This document shows, piece by piece, positions 37,702 to 46,377 of a DNA stretch of 64,000 nucleotides. Below the pieces are notes generated by a model that saw only the letters and a list, made by a program, of their open reading frames with translations, did no database searches and was not told the DNA's origin. The first letter of the stretch is position 1. Each line of letters begins with the position of its first letter. Source of the DNA: Meloidogyne chitwoodi (Eukaryota > Nematoda > Chromadorea > Rhabditida > Meloidogynidae); contig JACZZP010000004.1 in NCBI GenBank assembly GCA_015183035.1, positions 1,302,001-1,366,000 on the forward strand, read 5' to 3'. The position numbers and the translations under genes were made by a program.

Positions 37702-38711
37702 CAATATTAAATTAATATTTTATGTGTATTTATATCATAAAAATTTATTTTTTTATTTTTTAATAATAAATATTTTAATTTTATCTTTGTTATTAGATTA
37801 TAATTCTAATATTAATTTTTGCATTATTTTAAAAAATTTAAATAAAAAATTCTGGGTATGGATGATTAAGAGTCGATTGATTCAAAGTAGCTTGTTGTTT
37901 TTGGCGATAACTTTTTTATTTCTTAACCGATGTTTTTTATTAATCGAAAGTAACCAATGAGCGGATTAATTTAACCAATTGGACCGATTCAATCAGATCA
38001 CTCAACAAAAAGTTACAGCGTAATAAAAGTGAAAAATCGTGATTTTGCGTTTTTCGTGCGTAGTTTTTTTAAAATTCGACTGAACTGATCGGTCAATTTA
38101 ATAAAAAGACTTCCTTTTCCGAGCTCTTTCGATTGCTATAAAAATTATTGAAAAGATTTAAAAATAAAAAAGTTATATTAGCTAATCTGAATCGTCCTTT
38201 ACCGAAAAATTCTAAAAATTATTTATAATAGATTATTACAACTAAAAAAATTAATTTACAAGAATTAAAGTTTTGTTTTATATTAATGAAGGATCGGATC
38301 GTCATAAAATTCCTTGGATTTTGTTTCAAACCCCGCCTCTATGTATATTATATATAAATAAAGGTATACCTATATACAGTCTTTCCAATAAAAAAGCAAA
38401 TTATATAGTGAAACAAGGAAATTAAAAACAAAATGAATGGGGTATACCTCTTCAAAGTAATAAAACACAATAGTTCTTTTAAAAAGATTTTGTAATAATT
38501 ATTCTATTTTTTACATTTAAATTTATTTTTTTCAGTACAAAAAATTTTTACATAAAATTTAACTGTTTAACTAACTAATATTAAGTAAAAATGATAAAAT
38601 CTTTAAAATAGGAATACAAAAAAAATTATAAGCGAAGGGTGAGAACTGAGGAATTAAAAAATTGCATTTTCACATTAATAAAAATTATTTAAAAAAATTT
38701 TCTATATCAGC
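37702..38711. other. Intergenic gap
   Basis: About 1 kb between converging genes. The middle (37850-38210) is less A/T-rich, with no open frame of note. I see nothing that can be named. Confidence 0.5.
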
Positions 38712-39239
38712 TCAACTTCTCTTTTCTTCTGCTTTTGGTTCTTTTGGCTTTATGTTTTCTTCTAACCCTACCAATCGTTTTTTACGTCCACATCCGCATC
38801 CCCCACCGCCGCCTCCACATCCTCCACCGCCTCCGCATCCTCCTCCTCCTCCATATCCTCCACCGCCTCCGCATCCTCCTCCGCCTCCACATCCTCCACC
38901 GCCTCCGCTACCGCCGCCTCCTGCACAGTTAACGATTATTGGGCCACCTCCCCCGCTACCGCCGCCTCCGCATCCACCTCCTCCTCCGCCTCCGCATCCT
39001 CCACCGCATCCACCTCCTCCACCACAACCTCCTCCGCCTCCACCGCATCCACCTCCACCACCGCAACCTCCTCCGCCTCCTCCTCCACCGCTTGGACAGC
39101 AACAGCAGCAGGTACTACCACCACCACCTCCTCCTCCACCACAACCACCACCACCACCACCACCAGTAGGAAATAAGAAAGCATCAGCTAACGCTATTAG
39201 CGCTATCAGCGCAGAAATACAAAGTAGATAACTTTTCAT
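38712..39239 (-). CDS. Secreted glycine/cysteine-rich (loricrin-like) protein
   Basis: A single open frame on the minus strand. It starts MKSYLLCISALIALIALADA, a textbook signal peptide, followed by FLFPT. Then come about 115 residues of GGGGCGGGGG modules, with a polar island STCCCCCPS at about residue 40-50 and a non-repetitive island PIIVNCAGG near residue 100. The C-terminus turns basic/acidic (CGCGRKKRLVGLEENIKPK...EEKRS). The signal peptide and regular Gly6-Cys spacing decide the strand. The plus-strand reading is a shadow polyproline frame. Family role: Gly-rich, cysteine cross-linked structural or secreted protein. The exact homologue is unknown. The G/C-rich array stands out sharply from the surrounding A/T-rich DNA, and slippage-driven length variation is expected. 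Confidence 0.7.
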   Translation of the reverse strand: MKSYLLCISALIALIALADAFLFPTGGGGGGGCGGGGGGGGSTCCCCCPSGGGGGGGGCGGGGGCGGGGGGCGGGGGCGGGCGGGGGGGCGGGGSGGGGPIIVNCAGGGGSGGGGGCGGGGGCGGGGGYGGGGGCGGGGGCGGGGGGCGCGRKKRLVGLEENIKPKEPKAEEKRS

Positions 39240-39704
39240 TTTTGTTGTATTAAACAGAGTTAATTTTTCTTTTGTTTGGTTCGTAGAAGATATAATCCTT
39301 CCCTTTTTAAAGGATTTTTTCTCTTTTTATATTCCGAAAAAAAGTAAAGAAAAAAAACAAGAAATAATTAAAAAAACAAGATTATTTTTATCCAAAAAAT
39401 ATTTATGACCTTTTATATTCTTCTTCTTTATTATCATAAAACAATTGAACGAAAAAAACTTGCATTCGGCCTAACCGTTTTATTTTAATTATAAATATAT
39501 TACTTCCTTTATATAATAGTGATATATTTCTTTTCTTGTTGATTAATAAAAAAGTTTCGCTGAAATTAATCTTTGGAATTTTTAATCTTTGGATGTGCAT
39601 AAAAATGTTCGATTATAAACAATAATTATTTTAAAGTCTTAATTTGATAATTTTTTACTACCATGAAAATGAATAAGAAAAAGGGCTGCTTTATAGAGAG
39701 CGCC

Positions 39705-39826
39705 CGAACCGGGCCCGGACCGGTTTTTTCTGGGCCCGGTAACCCTGAACCGAGTATTTTTTGAAAATTCCGGTTTTTCCTGGCTAACCGGTTTTCCCGG
39801 TTTTATCCGTAAATCCGGCCTGTTTA
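39705..39826. repeat. CCGG-rich degenerate repeat block
   Basis: The block contains GAACCGGGCCCGGACCGG, GGGCCCGGTAACCC, TAACCGGTTTTCCCGG and AATCCGGCC within about 120 bp, far richer in G/C than its surroundings. GCTTTATA-like words near both sides suggest a mobile element, but I could not define its ends. Confidence 0.5.
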
Positions 39827-40442
39827 TAAAGCGTATTTATTCTTTGGAAAGACAGAAATTCGTGATTTGTTTGATAGGCTTCTCTTTTTACCCTTTAATT
39901 AATTATTTAAAAATTTTTAAATAAGATTTTAGATTTTTGCGCACATCACAAATTTTTGATAAGCCTTAACCAAATACTTATAAAATAAAGGGAAATTAGA
40001 TAATAGGTAATACATATGTATATATATCTGGTTATTAAAACTTAATGTTAGAAAAGGGACAACAATTTTCGCAACAATGAATAATTTGGTAATAGAAAAT
40101 AATAAAAAATTAAAAAATAATAATATATATTTCTATTTTTAATGCAAATATTTGAAGAAAATATTAAAAAAATAACAAAAATATTTATAAAAATATTATA
40201 TAAGATTTAAAATTATAATATATAGGTATATATGTATATATATGAAATTTTATAAAATTAACTTTTATTAATAAAAACGTTTTTTGTCATTTATGATCAT
40301 GCAAAAATTTTATTTTATATTTTTAATAATAAATATTTTAATTTTTTGTTATTACTAGCGGAACTTGACGCCCTTGAGGCGCCCTTCTTCGCTAGCAAAA
40401 ACCAATAAACTTAAAATAACCTGAACAATAAAAACCGCTGCG

Positions 40443-40556
40443 CCCGAATTCGTCTCACAGTTATAAAACCCCGAATTCGTCCCACAGTTTAAAAACCCGA
40501 ATTCGTCCCACCCGAATTCGTCCCACAGTTCAAAAACTCCCAATTCGTCCCATAAA
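40443..40556. repeat. Tandem repeat, about 26-bp unit CCGAATTCGTCCCACAGTT
   Basis: Five imperfect direct copies of CCCGAATTCGTCCCACAGTT with AAAAACC spacers. The second and fourth spacers vary. The last copy has CCCAATTCGTCCCA. No host gene overlaps. Confidence 0.8.
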
Positions 40557-40710
40557 ATTATTAATTGTTACTATCCAATTTCCTTTTTATTTTTTCTCTA
40601 TTTTATTTTTATTTTGTACATTCTAGAAGCTCTAATGATTAGAAATTACTTGAAACTTTATCACGAGCGCGGAATATGAAGAACTTTCTTTATTTAATCC
40701 AACTTTTTTA

Positions 40711-40920
40711 AATTTCTTCAGTTTAATTGGCTATACTTCTTCAATTTATTTTCATATTGCTGAAACATAACGAAAATGTTTTATTGAAGAAATTCCTGAC
40801 AAGACAATGGTTATGAGCTGTTATAAGGTCCAATTGTACGATTCAAATACAAAAGAATTTTGGGATTATCCAACGATTGGAATGCATGTGAAGTCAAGGA
40901 TCCGGAAGAGAACGTTTCTT
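40711..40920 (+). pseudogene. p24 family (TMED/emp24) pseudogene fragment
   Basis: The plus frame reads YTSSIYFHIAET, a stop (40768-40770), then RKCFIEEIPDKTMVM, SCYKVQLYDSNTKEFWDY and IGMHVK. After one extra base, the frame shifts to KDPEEN. The order and spacing match the start of the luminal GOLD domain of p24 cargo receptors (E.+CFIEEIP..T.V...Y..QLYD...GM.V.VKDPE). The in-frame stop, the frameshift, and the loss of everything after the first part of the GOLD domain show it is dead. No intron is seen, so it may be a processed copy or a single-exon fragment. The functional parent would act in ER-Golgi cargo transport. Confidence 0.8.
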
Positions 40921-41030
40921 TTATTTTAATTATAAATAAGTTTATTTTATTATTCTTTAACTTTTTTAGCTGATTTTGAGTAAATTATATACAAATTAAG
41001 GACCTTCACATCCCATTCACCGGAAGAACA

Positions 41031-41239
41031 TTTGATAGTAGAGATAGGACTGGATCTGGATCCAGACCTGGATTTTTCCTGGATCCAGAGTCCAGATCCA
41101 GGCATTTTTTTAGGAATTCTGGATTTTTTCTGGACCTGGATTTTTCCTTGACTCCAGGTCCAGAGTCTGGTCCAGGTCAATAAATAAAATCCAGAATCCA
41201 GGTCAAGGATTTTTCAAAATTCCTATCTCTAATTTCATA
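41031..41239. mobile_element. hAT-like MITE, 193 bp, CTGGATCCAG-rich
   Basis: The element at 41039-41231 has ends TAGAGATAGGA...TCCTATCTCTA. The interior holds many CCTGGATTTTTCCTGGA and GATCCAGAG-like units in both orientations. Flanks ATTTGATA and ATTTCATA look like a slightly mutated 8-bp duplication with one base of uncertainty on the left. The TAGAG ends match those at 7796 and 24473. Confidence 0.7.
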
Positions 41240-41735
41240 ATTTAAAAAAACGAAAAAAAAAATTAAATTTTTTGTCTCCTTATTAATAATTACAAATTAT
41301 TTCCAAAAATTAAACAAAGTTTTATTTTATATTAATAATCTAACGCAATTTAAAATTTTAAACAAATATATAATTTAAAATAAATATACTATAATTCATT
41401 AATTCTAAATTTAAATTTTTTGTAAGAAATACTTTATTTTTCTCTGTTTATATATAAATAATTCTAATTAGTTAATTAAACTTTGTTTTATAAAAAATAA
41501 AAAGTTTTAATTTTATTAAAAATTTTCATCATTTAATCTTTTCAATAATTTCCTAAATTAAATAAATGTACAAGTAATTAAAACTTTCCGCTTGATAAAA
41601 AAGAAACATTCTTAAAAATTTATTAAAAAAGCATTTTAAAAATAAATTTTAATTTTCTTATTATATTTAAAATATTATTTAACAAATTTATTTAAAATTT
41701 AAAATAAAATATAAATAACTTGAAAATTATTTTTA

Positions 41736-43117
41736 ATGAATTCTACAAATAACATTGATGGCCCTATAAATCCTGTAATTAATTAAATTTTTATTAATAA
41801 AAAAATATAAAAATTATTTTTTAGCTTTTTGTGGAATATACAAACAAAAATGAATATTTTCATTCATGTTTATTTATTTCAGCTTTTATATTTGGAATAA
41901 TAGCATTTTTTGGTATTATTTTTAATTTGAGTGTATGTATTATTACAGCAAAATATAGGTTAATTAATATAAATTAATTATTATTTATTAACTATTTTTT
42001 AAATAAATTATTTTGATTTTATGATCTTATAATATTTATATTATAATTTTATTTTTATAATTAATTATATTTTAAGAAAATATTATATAACACTTAAAAG
42101 TAATACTGGTATTCTTCTTGCTTTAGCTTCTTCTTTTGAAATTCTTCATCAAAGTAGTCATATAATATTTTTAATTAAAATTATTTTCTTTGGAATGGAT
42201 TTTATTCCATATAAACAAGCACTTTTAATTCAAATCCCTTCTGTGATTGGATACTTTGGTGCTGTTTTCATGTTTGTTACACTTAGTATTGACAGATTAT
42301 TAGCAGTATTAATACCTATAGAGTTATTTAATTTTTAATTAATTTTTTAAAATATTTATTTCTTTTTAGTTATCGAAACTTTAAACAATTTTATTATATA
42401 ATTATTCATCTTTTATTTATTTTAATTTACATAATTTATGGTCTATTTATAATGAATAATGCTAGAATACTAAGACCAAATTGGATGATATCCGGGGGTT
42501 TAGGAGATTTATTTACAGCACCAATAAAAATTATGACAATAACATATTACACTGGTGTCTGTATGATGGCATCTTCAATTATAATTTATATAATTGTTGG
42601 AATTTTAGTTCAATTTAAAACAGGTAAAAAATTTAATTCGTCCATGGAACATAATCAAAAATCATTTGCATTAGGAAAGGTCTAAAAACTATTTGATTAG
42701 GTCAACATTTCTCACACATAATTAGTAAACTAATTTTTTAATAAAAATTATTTTAACAGAAACAACAGATGAAAGAATTAAAAAAATGTATCTTTCTTTA
42801 TTTTTAATTGTTTTGGTTAATATTGGAGGATATTTAATTTCTAATTCTTTTATTGCTCTTCTTGTACTTTCTATGATTGAATTAACACCAATAAATATTT
42901 GGTTTTGGAATAATTTTTTTGCTATTTTTCTTAATATAGCTGCTGCATCTATTGGACCTATTCTTTACTTTAATAGGTTTTTATTAAATTAATTTTTAAA
43001 TATTTTAATTTTTTTTTCAGTGGAGAATATAAATTAGCCTATAAAAGAGCTCTTAGTGATATTAAAAAATTACTAAATTTAAATAAATCAGCAGTATCAA
43101 CAATAAATGTTAAATAA
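41736..43117 (+). CDS. Srsx-like nematode chemoreceptor GPCR, complete
   Basis: Six exons in consistent phases: 41736 to about 41774, about 41824-41958, about 42077-42320, about 42370-42623, about 42761-42976 and about 43020-43117. Motifs: FFGIIFNLSVCIITAKYR (TM1), KSNTGILLALASSFEILHQS (TM2), FVTLSIDRLLAVLIPI followed by YRNFKQFYY (TM3 and loop), IIIYIIVGILVQFKT (TM5), YLSLFLIVLVNIGGYLIS (TM6), GPILYFNR (TM7), and EYKLAYKRAL in the tail. It shares intron positions with the receptors at 1-848 and 4699-6159 and is the same family, about 36 kb away, so it is a more diverged member of a local cluster. Role: candidate chemosensory receptor. Confidence 0.8.
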
Positions 43118-43263
43118 AAATAATACGATACAAATCATTCCAGTTAATAATATTTGATTAAAAAATATTTAAAGTTTAAAAATTAATTACCTATTTAATT
43201 AAGTATAATTATAACTAAATATAAACAATTTATACTAGTACATATCTTTGTATATTATAAAAT

Positions 43264-43372
43264 TTATTTTTAAATCAAATTGAATTGATCAAAAGGGAGA
43301 GTTGATCTATAAGGTAAGGTGATCAATTGGAAGTTGATATATAGGATATGTTGATCAATTGGAGTGGACTCA
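43264..43372. repeat. Short imperfect repeats around GTTGATCAATTGGA
   Basis: Three to four spaced copies of TGATC(A/T)A..GG and GTTGAT(C/A)...AATTGGA lie downstream of the receptor gene. No function is assigned. Confidence 0.45.
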
Positions 43373-43410
43373 TTTATTATTAGAGCCCGAACTTGAGCTT
43401 TAATTGAAAA

Positions 43411-43587
43411 GGCATTTCTGGTATTATTTTCAATACAGTTGATGAAGGAGTAGAAGAAGTAAAGAAGGCAGCAAAAATGAGCCGTAATGTGCGTGAGGCG
43501 TTTGAGAAAAGATTTACAATTAAAAGGAAAGCGGATCGAATTAAAACGATTTATGATGTAAAACTTAAATTTGTGATAAGAGATTAA
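43411..43587 (+). pseudogene. Orphan coding-like fragment ending in a stop, unrecognised
   Basis: An open frame with balanced codon use, unlike the A/T-rich flanks, reads ISGIIFNTVDEGVEEVKK, then AAKMSRNVREAFEKRF and RIKTIYDVKLKFVIRD before a stop. An in-frame stop lies directly upstream and there is no start codon except an internal Met. The layout (AA..S..VRE.F..RFT.....RI..IY) resembles the C-terminal helices of group-1 glycosyltransferases, but this is weak. It could be a final exon of an unseen gene or a retro-copied fragment. Confidence 0.35.
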
Positions 43588-43940
43588 ATTAGTTATTTTT
43601 TTAAAATGATATTTATATTAATTCATTAAATAATAAATTGCTTTGATTTGTTTAAAATTTTTATAAATTAATAATTAGCCATTTCTCCTATTTTAAAATT
43701 TTTTAAATTTATTTAAATCATTAAATTTTTATATTATATTTTAGAAAAGAAGCTTTCTAAAATTTATTGATTTATCTAAATATATAATACAAAAAAGATT
43801 ATTTATAAAAGCATCAAAAAAAGATGACACATTTTTAGTAAAAAATTATTTAAACTTATTTTAATATTTTCATTTTATTTAAAATATATTTTTATAAATT
43901 TTAATTATTTTATTCTATTAATAAAATATTAAAAGATAAA

Positions 43941-45705
43941 ATGGGTAAAAAATTTTATTTAAATATTTTTTTATATTTTTTAATTTTATTAATAATAATT
44001 AATAAAATTATTATTTGCTTGCCAATTATTAATAAAGTAAATTTTATTTTTTTTATTATTATTTATAATAAGTTCATAATTATATAATTAAAAAATTTAT
44101 TTAAAAAATGCTATTCGGAGTTCATTATATTATTTATTTTTTAAAATCTATTTTTTAATTAATTATTATATGTATATTTATTTATTTTAAAAAAAGTTAT
44201 ATTTGGGCTCTAAAATAATTAATGATCAAACATTACCTTGGATGGTAACAATTCAAAAACATAATAATTATTCAAAATTTAATGTTTCTAATCATATTGT
44301 TTGTACAGGAACTATAATTAGTGAAAAATATATTCTTACAGCAGCTCATTGTTTTCAAGGAATTACAAAAAATTGTAAAAATAATTTTTTAAAAAAATAT
44401 TTCTAAAATTTTTTAAAGCAACTAATTTAAATCCAAATATTTATTTGGTAATTGGTTTTGGTTCAATAAATGCTAAAAAACAAATATTTATTAAAATTGA
44501 TACTAAAATGATCAAAATACATCCTAAAAATAAACAAATAAATAATGAAATATTTGGTAATTTAATTTTTGCTGATATTGCCTTAATTGAGGTAAATATA
44601 ATTAATTTATTTAATTTTTAATTTCTAAATAAATTTTATTATTTTTTTAGTTAAAAGAAAAAGAAAAATTAAATTTATTTTCTTCACAAAAAGTTCGTCC
44701 AATTAAATTAACAAATAAAATTCCATTAATTAAAATAAAAGCATTAACTGCTGGTTGGGGATGGACTAAACCATTTTGTGAATTTAATAATTCAAATAAT
44801 AATAATAATAATAGAACTATTAATAATCAATTATTACATTCTGGATGGGTTGAAATTATGGAAAATAATTTAAAATGTATTAATTCATTAAAAAGTAATT
44901 TAAATATTATTTAAATTTATTTATTTTTAAGAATCTTTTTTAATTCAATTTAATAAAAAAATTGGACAAATGTCAGAAAAACCTTCTCCTTCTTGTATAA
45001 CTTCTTGGATTGAAAAAATTATAGAAGATAATTGGACTGATAAATTATGTGTAATTCCAAATCCTACTTTTGTTCAACATGTTCTTTTTTTTAACAATAA
45101 ATATTATAAATTACTCGACATTTGTGGATAACGGACGGAAAATAAAAACAAAACAATAATAGTGTCCGATAAAAACAACTTTCGGACCTGATTGACTAGA
45201 GAAAATTTAAGCCTGAGTTAGGCCGAGTTAGCCTAATTTTTCGAGATTTAGTCAGATTATGCCTGACTTTTAAAATCCAAACTCCTTAGGAATTTAACCG
45301 GATTACGAGCAAGGCTTATGTAAAACCAACGGGGAAGATTATATATCGATATTATATCACGGTCCGCAAATGTCCCCGCCAGAAAATGTCTTCCTCACAT
45401 GTCGTCCGCAAATGTCGGGTCCTTAAATTTCTTTTCCGCAAGTGTCGCCCCACGAAATAAATAATTATTTTTAAGGGAGATAGTGGAGGTCCTTTAATGC
45501 TTGATTTTGGTGATTCTTGGTACCAAATTGGTATTGTTAGTCAAGCAGTTTGTATTACACCATTTGTTGCTGAACAAAGTTATGGTATTTTAAAATAATA
45601 AAAATTTAAATTATATTTATTTATTTATTTTATTTAGCTACTTTTACATTAATAGATTGTGCTTGGATACAATCTGAAACAAATGGAAATGTTTTATGTT
45701 ATTAA
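43941..45705 (+). CDS. Trypsin-like serine protease (family S1), secreted
   Basis: Signal peptide MGKKFYLNIFLYFLILLIII in exon 1 (43941 to about 44034). The exon from about 44201 has VIFGSKIINDQTLPWMVTI at the activation site, where IVGG is usual. The triad is complete: YILTAAHCF (His), FADIALIE (Asp), GDSGGPLM (Ser). AGWGWTKPFC, GIVSQAVC and FTLIDCAWIQ match the S1 fold. Substrate preference cannot be settled. The usual Cys three residues before GDSGG is not seen at the join used here. The intron before that exon (about 45079-45474) is unusually long and contains a G/C-rich repeat insertion, so the upstream splice site is uncertain and a few residues may be missing. Likely digestive or gland-secreted. 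Confidence 0.8.
45108..45466. repeat. Intronic insertion with CCGCAAATGTC repeats
   Basis: A block of mixed composition inside the last large intron of the serine protease. Its right half has direct copies of CCGCAAATGTC and CCGCAAGTGTCG, and the left edge starts CGACATTTGTGG, roughly their inverse. Ends are probably those of a degenerate DNA transposon. No clean duplication is found. Confidence 0.5.
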
Positions 45706-46377
45706 ATATTATTATTTTAATATTTTTAATTAATTTTTATTTTCTTTTATTGTGTTATAAAATTAAAAATTATTTTCTGTTTATAAACTTTAAAACAAAA
45801 AATTTTTAAATTAAGAGAAAATAAATTAATCAAAGTCCATTTTTTTTCTTTAAATAAAAATTATATCACATAAATTCGCTTTAAAGTTTATTTTAAGAAA
45901 AGCATTTATTTTATACTTATGGCCTTTAAAATTTAAAAAAAAAATTATTTATTTGAGTTCTTAAAATATATAAATTGTGTCTATTTTATTTAGGGACATT
46001 GACAGACAAGAAAATAAAAATTAAATATTATTTTAGAATTAAAAAAATTATTTTACAAAATAATGAGAAAATTAATTATTGGATTCTTATTATTATTTAA
46101 CAATTTAATTATAAATATAAAAATTTACTATTTTTTAAAATTTTCTTAATATTTTCAAAAGAACAACTAGTTAAGTGTCCAAAATATTTTATTAATAAAA
46201 AATTAAAAAAATAGTCAATTTTAATAATTTATAAAAATGAAAATTAAATTTACATAGATTAAAAGATTTTATAAATAATAATATTTATAAATTCATAATG
46301 ATAACAAAAATTGAATGTTTCTTAATTTTCTAACTTATTGATAATAAGTTTTTAAATTTAAAAATAATTAAATTATT
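45706..46377. other. Intergenic gap between convergent genes
   Basis: About 670 bp of A/T-rich sequence between two 3' ends. No features are seen. Confidence 0.5.

Larger units (their letters stand above)
39240..40710. other. Intergenic region with GC-rich repeats
   Basis: Upstream side of the Gly-rich gene. It contains a CCGG-rich block (39705-39826) and a CCGAATTCGTCCCAC tandem array (40443-40556), listed separately. The rest is A/T-rich without genes. Confidence 0.5.

Noticed and set aside
37679..37960. Open plus-strand frame after the Pro-rich gene
   Set aside because: It overlaps the Pro-rich gene's stop in another frame, is A/T-biased hydrophobic sequence, and has no start context or homology.
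38662..39231. Plus-strand polyproline open frame (His-Pro repeats)
   Set aside because: It is the complement of the Gly-Cys array. Only the minus strand has a clean signal peptide start, regular Cys spacing and a sensible end.
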